DNA from: Pohlia nutans | Lineage: Eukaryota; Streptophyta; Bryopsida; Bryales; Mniaceae | Length of the DNA: 64,000 nucleotides | NCBI GenBank assembly: GCA_022496805.1 | Contig: CM040092.1 | Location: 14,216,113-14,280,112, forward strand | Direction of reading: 5' to 3' | Shown here: in pieces, positions 1-12,400 of the stretch | How the letters are laid out: every line of letters starts with the position of its first letter | How positions within the stretch are numbered: position 1 is the stretch's first letter | Notes under the pieces: model-generated | What the model was told of the DNA's origin: nothing | What the model saw: only the letters and a program-made list of their open reading frames with translations | Databases searched by the model: none | Program-made: the position numbers and the translations under genes

Positions 1-200
1 ATTTTCTTAGCAAATAGAATATTTATAAGTATTATTTCAAGATTCTTTTGTTTACCATATTAAAAAAATTGAAAAAATAAATCTATTTTGTTTTGGAAAT
101 AGTTTTTGTTGACCCTGCCCTCCATGTACAATATTATTTAAACAAATTTGTGTGTTTAGGACTTGGATTTAAATTTTTTTACCCTCTTTATCGGTTGCAG

Positions 201-824
201 ATAAGGAAACTGAAGGACTTCAACCGAGCTTTTCATAAGCACAAGGTGCACGAGCTTTTTGCAAACATTTTTTTGGTATTCAATGAAGAGATTTGCAGGC
301 TCAAAGAATTGGGCGAGATGGACGACCTCCTAATTCCATATTTAGACAAGATGATAGAAATTTTTATACTAAAGGGAGATTCACTGAAGGACAAACCGAT
401 ATCAAGACGGGCCATAGGGCTTGTGTACATGATCCGGGGTACGTCAAGATTGAGAAAACTCAACTTTAGGGGGGCATTGGAAGACTTGCAGAGGGCAAAC
501 CAATTTCATCCAAACTGTCTCAGGATTAATTCGCTTTTGGGCACTACATATTTTATGATGGAGCAATACCAAAACGCATTGAATTTTCTGAACATTGCAA
601 TTTCTTTGTTCCCGACCACTAACGTAGGAGCTCAGGGAGCAATTGCAGACTATGCAGAATCCTTTGCAGTACGGGCCAATGTGAAGCTTGAGTTCAATGA
701 CCTGGCCGGAGCCAAGATGGACATCGATTTTGCTACGGCTTTATGTCCTCATAGCGAGTGTGTACAAAATTGTCAATTACATTTTGGACTGATCACTGAT
801 AGAATCAACATAAAAGCCATTTAG
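201..824 (+). CDS. Terminal TPR exon of a TIR-NB-ARC-TPR receptor paralog (partial gene)
   Basis: This 207-residue open exon starts after a good acceptor (tcggttgcag at 191-200) in phase 0 and ends at a TAG at 822-824. It contains helix-turn-helix TPR-type repeats, seen as FRGALEDLQRANQFHP, then YQNALNFLNIAISLFPTT, then LEFNDLAGAKMDIDFATAL. It is the homologue of exon 5 of the receptor gene at 28658-35860, but with an intact frame where that copy is shifted. The upstream TIR and NB-ARC exons must lie to the left of the window. Sequence 1-200 is the end of an intron, so codons upstream of 201 should not be used. TPRs usually mediate protein-protein contacts; here they take the place of LRRs. 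Function as an immune receptor is inferred from the paralog. Confidence 0.8.
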   Translation: MRKLKDFNRAFHKHKVHELFANIFLVFNEEICRLKELGEMDDLLIPYLDKMIEIFILKGDSLKDKPISRRAIGLVYMIRGTSRLRKLNFRGALEDLQRANQFHPNCLRINSLLGTTYFMMEQYQNALNFLNIAISLFPTTNVGAQGAIADYAESFAVRANVKLEFNDLAGAKMDIDFATALCPHSECVQNCQLHFGLITDRINIKAI

Positions 825-1370
825 AAATAATGGTCATATTTTGTTGGCCAAACATTTAGGGCATAAGAAATTATGACACAAGAAATCAAGGCTTACGTCA
901 GGGACTCACGTTCTAATCTCTTAGGGTATTTTTGAAGAGTTTCTGGATTGTTTCAAAATGTTTATGAATGACTTTGGGTTATTTCTAGTTAATTTTTGCT
1001 TGTTTCAACTTGTTTTTGCTCCTTGTCTTCACAGATCAAAGTGTGCCCCTTGATTTCTCCTCAAACTAAGAATGGCTATTTTACAAGATTCTAGGTATAA
1101 ATTCCAATATGTGATAAACTTGTGATAGCACTTGCTACATTGACTATCAAACCAATTTTGAGTTTGTAATATTTGTATTAAAAGTGTCATATCATGATTA
1201 AAAGTATTCTATTATATATTGCATAGTGTTGCACATACGCACGCTTCCTAAGATGGTTTTGTCATCGAAATGATCATGTCGGGCGCCAGCATGGGGCCTA
1301 CCTAACGAGTGAATAAAAAAAGGAGCATGTTTTAAAAGTATTGATAATGTAACAAAATGCATATGAGACT

Positions 1371-1588
1371 ACACTAAATAGTGTATTTAGTGTGAGATAA
1401 TTATAAGATTTGAACATGTTATAGATTTTTACTCTCAACAAAAAAATTTACCAAAGATATTGATTCCAGTACTATTGAAAGATCCCCATCTTGACCAATA
1501 TAGAGGGTAAAAAAATTGGTCAACAGTAAAAACTTACAACATGTTTATGTAAATTAGTGTATCTCACACTAAATACACTATTTAGAGT
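1371..1588. mobile_element. 218-bp MITE with ~28-bp terminal inverted repeats (CACTAAATAG family)
   Basis: The left end reads ACACTAAATAGTGTATTTAG and the right end is its inverse with one or two mismatches; the inverted repeat extends about 28 bp on each side, through TGTGAGATA. The homologous place in the duplicated copy (38740-38765) lacks the element, so this is a clean insertion between paralogs. It has no coding capacity. A decayed relative lies at 2409-2613. Confidence 0.8.
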
Positions 1589-2408
1589 AGTATAAACAAC
1601 ATTTGAAGATTTGTCATGGAATTGCAAGCATGGGGTTCTATATACCATTCTACATAATTCATGCATTGCAATGTGAGACATTGTTGCATTGGAATTGCAA
1701 TGTTTTAGAAATAAATGTCATATCAAATAAACACTACTATACTAGTAGGAAACTGCGACCGGAACAACAGATATCTAACAGATTTTTGTTGGTATTAACA
1801 ACGGTGGTCATGAGTTGCTTTGTTTCACAGAGTTCTGTTCACTTCTGAGTAGAATCTACAGAATCTCTGTTGGCTGTAGTACACCTCTAATGCAGGGCTG
1901 ATGGTTCTGTAATTACAAAAAATGCATGCTGACTTGGCATTGGAAACTTCCAGCGAATGTGTGGTAGTTTTTTGGTAACAGAATTACGCGTCTTGCAATA
2001 ACCAGGGACTTTTAATTTTCTTTGTATTTACAGGCTCACCTTCTGCATTTGTAACTTAATTTTCACATTACCGTCTTCAATGGCTGTAACTTATATTCAA
2101 TCACATGTAAAACTTTTTTTTCCACCTACTTCAGCTGTTTGCCTGTAGTTACTTGTCTTGTATTGACTGTAAATTGACTAACTGTATTTATTTACTTTCA
2201 GTAAACTGTAATTACACTTCCTTCAGGGTCCAATCATGCACCGAACAACACAGTTCATACTGTGAATATTTTGATGAGGGACTGTATTCAACGTTGTTTC
2301 TACCAACACAGTATATATACCCAGCACGTAAATAACGCACATTCAACCATTTCATTATCCATTGCCCGTTTCCATGTAGAGAAGTGATGGGGAGAATTAC
2401 AGTACACC

Positions 2409-2613
2409 ACACTAAATAGATTGATTAGTGTTAGATAATTATAACATTTGACAATATTATAGATTTTTACTCTCGACGAACAAAATTACGAAGGACCTCG
2501 ATTGCAATACTATTGAAATATCCCCATGTTCACCAATATAGAGAGTCAAAAAATTGGACAACAGTAAAAACTTACAACATGTTTACGTAAATAACTGTAT
2601 CTAACAGTAATAT
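2409..2613. mobile_element. Decayed second copy of the CACTAAATAG MITE
   Basis: The left end (ACACTAAATAG) and the interior (attataacatttgac, atagatttttactctc, ccaatatagag, cttacaacatgttta) match 1371-1588 throughout. The right inverted repeat has decayed (gtatctaacagtaat). No gene is present. Confidence 0.7.
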
Positions 2614-3444
2614 TCCTATTCAGTTTACAGAGCTACATATGTTGTGTAATTTGTCCAATCACTCCTTCTGACATGACTTCTGAACATGACATTAAATTAC
2701 CCTGTATTTGAAAAATAGGTCATCTTCTGCGCACTCATACATGACTAAGCTACAAACTGAAAAAAATTCAATTTTGTCAATACATGCTTTCACTATAATG
2801 TATCAACCAATCCTGGCGTTATCACCTCTATCAAACTATTATATTTCTACAAGATACATTTCTTTTCCCCATTACGGTAATTCAGGTCCATGGTAAATCA
2901 CATGCTGCCCATGGACATCATTTCTGTCACTACAACAACAGTCACATCTACATCATTCACCGTATGTTATAGAAGGTTTATTTGAAGCAAACAGAAATTA
3001 CATACCCCCAAATGACAGTCTGACAATACGCAGTGACAAATAAACTGTTACTGTCTATGTCTGCAACATATTGTCCATAACTTCTGTTCACGAACTCTTT
3101 CCACATACGTACTGGGCTTGCTTACAGTAATAAACTGTAGAGCCACTTTTTGCTAAATACAATCACAGTAAGTCCAGACTTCCATTCATTGCTGTAGAAC
3201 ATTTGGCACATTTTCAAGGATCGCACTCCATGCATGGTGTCTGAAAAACAAACTCACTCCTCTACATAACCTACGAATGGGGAGTCAATGGAAACCATGC
3301 TCCAAACCTGAAACTCACCACATTCCCCTATCTCACTGGTTGTTTTCACAAAGAACCTACTTACACTACACAGTGTTTATTGTATGCAGAGCAACATCAA
3401 AACTGGTACCAAAAAGTAGTCACTCTTTCTTAAATGCCTTAGAT

Positions 3445-6400
3445 TCATTCATTGTCTTCAGAACTTTCTCCAACATCCCTATCAAACACCACTGCATGTT
3501 CTTCAAGTACCTCGTTCAATATTTGATTAAGTTTAATGGTCCTACCGGTCAGAATAGGTTTAGGATTACCCTCTGGTATTATTTGTGGTGCTTGGAGGCC
3601 GGCAAAATCTGCATCTGCTCCCATGGAAAACATTTCAATCTCCTCCTGTACCTCCATCTCGCTGTCAATCCTCCTCCCTCGAACCTCTGTTCTTAATACC
3701 ACCTTCCACCTTGGCTCATCTTCCTCATCTGAACAAAACACCTGGTCACAATGCACGGGGAAGGCAAATGATTTGTACCCGTAGGGTACTAATGTGTTGA
3801 AATTCGCTACTGTGAATCTCCATTCATCTTTCTTCACTGTGGCTGTTCTTCCCCTGTAGTTAGCCTTCACCCATTCACAAACAAGGACAACGGTGCAATG
3901 ACGTCTATAATTTAGCTCCACAATTTCTAAAATCTGCCCAATGTACTCCAAGTTCGCATCAACCATGTTCTCATCACGCCTCCCTGCTCGACATGGTCTT
4001 CGAAACACTGCAGCCACACCAGAGTCACAAGTTTTCGTTATGTTCTCTTCAGCACTTTTGACACGGTAATGGTACCCATACGAATACATGCTCTTGAATC
4101 TTTGAGCTTGTAAAGAAGGCGGTTTCAAGGAATCCTCCACGTCCTCAGGAATTACAATTCCATCACGTTGTCTGCTTTCAACTTCTACTGCAATCCACTG
4201 TGTGAATGGAGGCATCTCCTCCAACTCCTGCGGATATAGTGCTGCTCTCCTACCATTCTTCCTTGGATGCCTCCTCCGGAAATCGGCTCTTGCATTGGCC
4301 CTTTCTCTCCATAAATCCTCATATCTCCTGTAACACAATACCAGTCATCATTGGCTAACTGTCATCTACGAGTGTAAATACCAGTGTAAATTTTAAATTT
4401 TTCTAAATGATAATGGTAAATGCCCTTGTTGTACTAAGTATTCGAAATTAGCATACGTAAATGACAATAGTATAAATTCCGTACTTCAAGCGTGTCCTTC
4501 TACACTGCTTTGCAGTGATGACATATTCTAACATTGAATGAGATTTGACATTCTTTTACTGTGCTTCAAATTGTTGTTCTACATTTACTTCTGTATCTTG
4601 TTACAAACGAACTCTTTAATTTCACACAGACATTGCCAACCTACCACTGCGCTCTGTACTTGTCTACAACACTTCTTCATTGCACAAAAACCTGCACTCC
4701 CACACATGAATACCATCCTCTTACTTACTGATATTATGAGGACAATACGTATGTATTTTCCAAAAGTACTCAGCTTAGTAACACTATGACAATGTTTACC
4801 CGTAACCGCCCAACCATGCATATTGTGCATGATGTATGGATGTGAATTTTGCTGTCTCATCCATTATACACTTGTTGTACTGTGGATTTCTGATTTACAC
4901 TTTTAAAACCATTTAGCTTCGTGCATGTGTGATCCGATTAGAAAGGGGAGGATTAGTTAAAAAAAATTATGCTTTATGTCAAGTTCTATTTGTCCATCCA
5001 CAATATCACAGATTTTAGTCTAAAATTGCTCTTAAAAATGTCAACTACTATAATTAAGCATCCAAAAAATCTCCTAAAATCACAACTCTTAAAGTATTAC
5101 ATTTCATCCCATACCAACAAATTTCATTATTACATTGTCCAAATCATATTCGTAATCATATTAGTAAAAAGTGTTACATTTTAAGTGCAAAATTGAATAC
5201 CCAAAAATTGATGATCACAATCTCAAATCTAACCATATTGATACTATCTAAAATGCATAATGTACAACTTTTATTCATTCATCAGCTTGCATATATCCCT
5301 CTCACTTGCAATTTTTAATTCATCCTTTGATAATTGCCAAAACTAAATAGGGTGAGAACGTTTAGGTGTTCTAGTGTTCCTCTTTGAAAATTTGTCCTAC
5401 ACGCAGTTTAATCCGGTTAGACATTATTCAAAACTGGTTGGAAATCAGACATGCTTTACTACACGAAAATAGATTTTTACTATTTAAAAAAAAAAACTAT
5501 TTTCAGCTCGGGCAGACCATGAGAAAGGATAGCGACCTGAAAGCGTTCATTGGGTAACTTTGGGGTTAAGGCTTCATCAATTTTGACAGTTCAGTACATT
5601 ACAAACGAAATACACTCACACTTGGACATTGACAAGATTCCATTTATTTTAGTCAGAGTTTTGGTTGTTCCTCAATTTCCTAACATACTATGGTCATATC
5701 ACAGAACATACATACGTTTTCTTCATTTCTTGCTCATGGATGCCACACTGATTCCCAGTCCCAACATTTAATGCTGCCTGGGGTTTCCTTACATTCTCCT
5801 GGGGTGAATAACTTCTACTGTTATTGTTCCCTCATCCACACATTTACCCGTAATGAAAATTACAATTTACTCCTATCACTGACAGTCTGTACCAATCACA
5901 TCTAACACCTCCCCTAGCCAGTTCATCACTGACGGCCATTCTGTGCATTCCTTCTCTTTCTTCTTCATAGGTACTGAACTCTCTATTACATCAACCCGCA
6001 AAAACAAAAATATCCTGGAATATTTACACATACAGTAATTGTGACAAAAAACATTAACCACTTCACAGTAAGTATGTCATTGTCAAGCATAGTCCTATTC
6101 GGATGGTTCTCTTATGTTAGCTAAGATAAAATTATAGTGCTTATCACGGTAAATTACGCATTGCTGTTGCCATGAGATCATCATGGCATGCTCACATCCT
6201 GTTCCTATTCCATTAGCTCATTTGTATCATAGAACCTCACTGATTGCCACATATGTGAATGACCTTTTAGAAAACTAAAATATGAGATAATGATGGGACT
6301 CACTGTCTGTATGGTTCGATGTGTTCTGAATTGTCCAATACAAACTCGTGCATTGCATTCCTAAGATCTTCTGAAAGAACCTTCGGCTTTTCCTTCCCCT

Positions 6401-9400
6401 CTAGTATTTCGTCCACCATCGTGGGCTCTTCCTTTTCATCCCACACCCTCCGTGATGTTATGTTGTACTCCGACATATACTCTGTAATGAAACCCAGTGC
6501 TTGTTCCACCTGATATCCTTGGGCTATACTTCCTTCGGGTTTGGCAAGATTCCGTACAAATCCTTTGACCGTTTTAAAATATCTCTCGAAGGGATACATC
6601 CACCTTGTATGCACCGGTCCACATAAAAACACTTCTTGCACTAAATGGTACGGCAAATGCGACATAATATCAAAAAAGGCTGGCGGCATCTCCTTTTCAA
6701 GCATACACATGGTCTCCGCACAATCATCAAACATTTGGTCCTTTTCTGCCCCGTTAATTTTTTTTCCACAAAGTTTTCGGAAAACCTTGCTCAATCCAAT
6801 CACTGCTCCTGCAAGAGCTTTATTGGACACCTTCCTAAAGCATAATGGCAAGATCTGTTGCATCAAAACATGGTAATCGTGTGATTTCAAACCACTTAGC
6901 TTCCCTTTGCTGATTTTTGTGTGCAGGGCCGCCACATAATTTGTTGGAGTTCGTAAAATTTTCAGCACCCGTAAAACTCTGGCTTCATCATCCGCAGTAA
7001 GCACGTATGGGGCATCTGGCATGTAAAACCGATCGCTGTTAGGACCCGTTGCTTGTAAGTGCAGGTGGGGTGGAATGCCTCGTGCTTGCATGTCGGCTCT
7101 CACAGCTGGACTATCCTTGTCACCGAAGGCTGTTTTCAGAATGTTCTCAACTAGGTTTTTTTCGCAGTGCATCACGTCGAGGACATGACGCACTGGTAGG
7201 TCCTGCACCGTTCACAGTGTCATCCTTAGGCCAGGAAAAAATAATATGCGTTTTGGAGACTTACATATTTTGGTTTTCTACTACAACATATCTCATATGG
7301 GTTTCCTACCATGCTATGCACGTTTTACTATTAAACAAATCTGTGGAAATGCTCAACTTGCACAGTATTCTATTTTCAATTGTTTAAGGTCCCAATGGTC
7401 GCTGTTTTCAATGACACATTCTGATATGTTGGATGCATACCAAACACGACATTTCAGTACACAGACTACTTCTACATGTCAAAGTGGTAATGACATCAAT
7501 ATGTTCGGTCTTGTCGTACTTCTTTTTTAGTAATTTCAATAATTTCTGCCTTGTGTATTAAAATTATTTTAAGTGTCCCGCATTTACAGAACTAAAAATT
7601 ATAAATATTGAGATCACATTGGAATAACATGTTCTACTACATGGTTTGGTTTCCATTACGGAATTATATTTATTTTGGAAAATCATAGTTTAGGTCTCCC
7701 TATATGAGCTATGATTGAACAAGGACAGAAACAAATTCTGTGTTTCTCCCTATAATGAACATACCCCTATTTAAAAATCATTATCTGTACAAAAGATAAT
7801 AAATTTGCGAGAAGAAAGAAAGAGACATTACCGTGTACTAAAACTTCGTAATTAGGATGATAATCAAACTAATTGACTGCGTTCATCGTCCACGTATAGG
7901 ACGTCGGAGCATCAACGGGTTAAAATTTTTAACCACCTCACTTTCGTATGCATAGAACCCCTACTTTAATCTAGCGTCTAACATGTAACACGTGCTCCCT
8001 CTATTTGTATGATTATGAAGTTGGTTACCGTTATAAATTTCACTATTGTTAAGTTCCATTTCATTATAAAAGGTCCTCTCAGTCACCGTAAACACGTCAA
8101 CAACTACGTCCTCGACATCTCACTAATACACTGCCATCACATACTATGAGATACTTACAAGAATGTATCTTTACAGTTACTCCTCTCTATAACTGTATAA
8201 CAACAGTGAACATTCTCTGTGCCACAGTGCTGGAAATTCATTTAATTATCTTGGAAAGCGACACTGATATCTCTGTGAATAGAGATCGCTACATTTCTCT
8301 ACAATATATATACTTCATCTTTTTCCAAGCACATCATAGATATAACATTCCCAACTTATTCCTAGAATATATGACAATTATTCCAATTATTTCATAGCCC
8401 CTCAACTAATATTACTAGCATTCCGTTGTAATTTCGTTGTATAATACCACTACACTTAGCATATTCTGATCTACTTCATATAAGCCACATTCATTCACAT
8501 ACTTACGGAGTTCCATTATCCTTTTCAGATTATGTTTACATTTTTTCTTCATATAGCCGTATCAATGAACATGCAATCCAACAATACAAAAACATTATAT
8601 GCACATGTGAATCCTAGTTTTGCATTCTGTCTACACGGTTTCTTGTCCAAGTATAAGTTCTCCTATTCAACAATTTCCCTGTAGGCACAGTTCGCTACAT
8701 TGCTGTACATTATATAATATTAACCTATTTATATATAACACTTAGAAAAAACATTGTTTTTCCTCTTCTTATTCCGCATTAAGTATTTCTAAAGATATCC
8801 CTTGCTATGATTATGCACAACCAGAATATGAAGACATTAAGTTATAGGCACATTGTTCCATCCTCCACAGAACGAACCACCTAATGTAACATCAATGCTT
8901 ATTATATGCTTTTTACAAAGAATTATTAATGTGATGTCTGATTTCATCTGTAATTAGAGACGACATTGGGATGTCCCCAATTCTAAAATGTATATAAGAC
9001 ACATAGTACAAGTGGACAGCAAATTTGTAAACAAAAGCTATTGACAGCACTACAGTAGCTTTGTCATCAGTGCTTTTAACCCCTACAAATCCCAGAGTCA
9101 AGAAACTGGATCATGAATGAATTCAAAGCCTTCTCACGTTCTCATCAACGTTTGGATGAAACGCATCCATTTTTTGGGAGATTCTTGACGAAGTTGTTGT
9201 CCTATGTAATGGCTGGATTTAATCATATTAGAGTACATATATTTCTAAAATTACAAATGTAGAAGTATGTCAAGTCGTAGTGTCGAACCTCGTTTGACCT
9301 AGAAGTAGAGAGTTAGGATTTTAGGGTAGCTAGGAGTAGTCCAAATCTCCATAAATGAGTGTGGGAGCGGCCATAATGGCACATTTAGTTATTTATGCGG

Positions 9401-12400
9401 AAGAGGCGCTCGCGCGCACTGGAGAGTTATTACTAGGGTCCGGTTTGGCGGCAGGTATCCGGACTGGGCGTGGAATCCGGACTGGAACTGGGTGGGGATG
9501 GACGGGTCTATGCTGGACCCGGCTGCGTTTCGCGCCTTGAAATGGGCGGCTTTAAATAGGGCGGTCCACTGTTCATTCTCGCACAGTGTTTCCAGTCCAC
9601 CCTTGCGCCAGATTTTCGCGTTTCCGGACGCTGTGAGTGTGGAGGAGGAGCGACCGGGCGGCGAGCGAGTCTTTCGGGAGCTTAGGCGGAGCGCGCGCAA
9701 TCAGGCGAAGGAGGTTTTGGAGCCAGTGGCGATCGGGCGGAAGGACGAGTGGAGACTTGGACTACCGATCCCGGAGAAGCTAGTGCGCCCGGTTATCCCG
9801 ACCAATGCGGGACATAGAGAGCAGCTGCGGCAGGACTTACGGAAGATTGGGTGCGAGGAGTTCCTATATCTGTCCTGGGACATCCTCGACGATGGCGTGT
9901 TGTAGGAATTAGCCGGAGGCCGGGTGGTGGCTGAATTCCGGGACAACGAAATCCGGGGACAGTAGAAGAATTGGACCGGGAGGCATCGGCGCGCGACGTA
10001 CAAGTTCCCTAATAGCCCCTTTGGATACCACAAGACGAAGCAAGATTCCGGGTGGGTGAAGCAAAGATTTGTGAGCCCGGTTTCTGACAAAGATGGTTTC
10101 CGGGTGGAGGATTGCAGGGACAACCGGGAGAAGCGCCTGCTGCAGTTTTTGGTGCCCATTTTGAGCCCGGACAAGCCCACCACCTGCACGATCAAATTGA
10201 TGAAGGCCATTTACGAGGCCTACTTGAACAACCGGAAAACCGGGTGGAGACTCATCTTGGACGAGCTGGTGACCCGGGAGGCGCTCAAAATTGGAGGGCG
10301 AAAGGGGTGTCCTCTAACCCCTTTTGTTTATCATTTGTATGCCCAGTACAGACTCCTCAGTGCCAGAGAGAGAGTACTGTGGAAGGGCCGCCGGAGGATC
10401 GTAGACCGGGACTGAGCCGCCAACAAACCGGGAGGAGAATCCGGAGGATGAGGACGAGGACAACTTGGATAGTGAAGAGCAGGAAGAGCAGGAAGAGCAG
10501 GAAGTGAGGGATGAGGAGGAGCAGGTAGCAGCCAATCCGGATGCAGAGGAAGGCCGACAGGAGCCTCCGGAGACCCGAGCCGAGGAAGAAGAACCGAACC
10601 AGGGTACACCAAAGGAGGCGGCCCCCTTCAGAGCGCGCACCCGAGGTCAGATTAAGAGGCTCCTGAAGATTCCGGACGTAGTGGAGAGCGAGGAGGAAGA
10701 ACCGGACCAAGTTGCACCGGATGAGGCGACCACCTCTACAGCACGGCCCCGAGAGCAGGTGAAGAGACGTCTGAGGATTTAGGAGGAAGAAGAGGACGAG
10801 GATCAGGACACGCTCGCGACCGGAGTGATCTCGGCGAAGAAGAAGCACAAGAAGACAACACCGATTCATGGCCAGGGGTCTCGGGATGGAAAGAGGGCCC
10901 GGGCTCCGGAGTCGAGCGGGCGTCAGAAGAACGTCAAAGTGAAATCTAAGAGGACGCGAGGCTCGAAACCAGTGCGGGAGGAAGAGGAGTACCCGGAGGA
11001 GATCCGGACCTACGAGCGGGCTCCCCGGAGTGTGGAACCGGAACTGGAGACCATTCCCGTGCGCGAATCAGAGGAGGACTTCTTTAGGCTGGTCAAGGAG
11101 GCGATGGAGAAGGTAGAAAGGAAGTACCATCCTATCTACACTTCGATGAGAGAAGTTGAGACCGCCCTCCGGAGCACGGAGGTGGAGAAGTATCCGGGTA
11201 TCGTTGGAAGTTGCGGAAGGAGGTCGAGAGGCTCCGGACGGATGCCTCAAAGAGGACCCTAGTACTGCTGGATCAGCAGGAGAAGATCCAAGCCCTGGAG
11301 AAGCAAAACCCGCCCACTCTCCAACTCCTCGAGAAGTTGTTCAAACCGGATGGGGAGGCCCAGATGAAGGCTCGGTTGTACGAGGAGAAGGTGGTCGAAG
11401 CAGGATTGGACTGGGCTGCTCGGGTGACGAACGTGGTGAAGAAGTACGCCGCGAGGGTCGAGGCGGGACTAGTAGAATTCCGGAAATTGCTGGCCGAGAA
11501 CCCGGCGAGGTTTCCTTCCGGGTCGAGACCGGATGGAGGGGAGGCTAACCAGAGAGGTATGAATGCGCCCCTAGCCAGCAGTGAGTTGTTGGCCCCATTT
11601 CAAGTATCATAGGATGCACCCGGAATGGGGGATATGGACCAGATGATGGCCACGCGCTAATCTACCCCGGAGCAGACTTCAAGACCGGCTGTGAGTCCGG
11701 TGCTGAGCATGCCGAGGGGAAATCCGGACGCGAGTCTTGGAGGGGAGCAGTTAGAGGCCAGCCTGGCCAATTTGGCAGATCAGGCTGCGGATTTGGCAGA
11801 GACCGGGACCACCCCAGGTAAGAAGTTAGGACCCGGGAGAGACCAAGAGGTGGACGGCCAACCGGATACGGGTGGCCAGGAAGGCAAAGCGGATGCGAGC
11901 GAACAGGAGGAGCGTGAAGCTCAGGAGGACAAACCAGACGAGGATCAATTGGAGTCCGAGGGGGAAGACGAACAGGAGGAAGTCCCGGAGCGCTGGTCGA
12001 AGAGGGCTGAGGATGATTCTCCGAGTTCTGACTCGGACCAGGAGGAGAGCTCTGATGAGGACCGGGCCAGCAGTCCGAAGGGACAGGATGATTAGTGGGA
12101 TCCGGAGTGCAGTGAGAACCGGATCAGGCTAGGTAGTAGGCACAATAGGCTAGGTAGTCTAGCCCTCTTGTATATAGGACTTTTTGGTGTGTTGAAGATT
12201 AGGCGCTATTGCCAGTAGATTAGGACTGAAGCTTTTGTGTGATTGCCCTTGATTTCCGGATCCCGGTTTTGTAGGATCTGGGCGGGAATCCCGGACCGGA
12301 AGGAAGGGATCACTACTTGTCCAGGAATGCTTGGCATTCTTGGGGTCTTTTTGTATTACTGTTTCCTTGCAAGCAAACTGCTGTAGACGCATTATCCGGA

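Larger units (their letters stand above)
1..1738 (+). repeat. Segmental duplication, copy A (partner 35035-38876)
   Basis: The end of an intron, the terminal TPR exon (201-824) and about 900 bp of 3' flank match 35035-38876 in the same order and orientation. The match stops at about 1738, where copy A continues with CACTA-like sequence (CTAGTAGGAAAC) and copy B continues with ordinary AT-rich sequence. Two insertions tell the copies apart: a 218-bp MITE only in A (1371-1588) and a 2.3-kb TIR element only in B (35965-38295). The stretch 825-1370 has no recognisable gene. It is the conserved 3' flank and probably contains the 3' UTR. The duplication is seen directly; its age and mechanism are not determined. 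Confidence 0.85.

Noticed and set aside
3277..3696. Plus-strand 139-codon ORF
   Set aside because: Lies opposite the last exon of the minus-strand CACTA transposase; no domain, mirrored codons.
10314..10869. Long minus-strand Leu/Ser-rich ORFs (108 and 170 codons)
   Set aside because: Antisense of the acidic Glu-rich stretch of the plus-strand element ORF.
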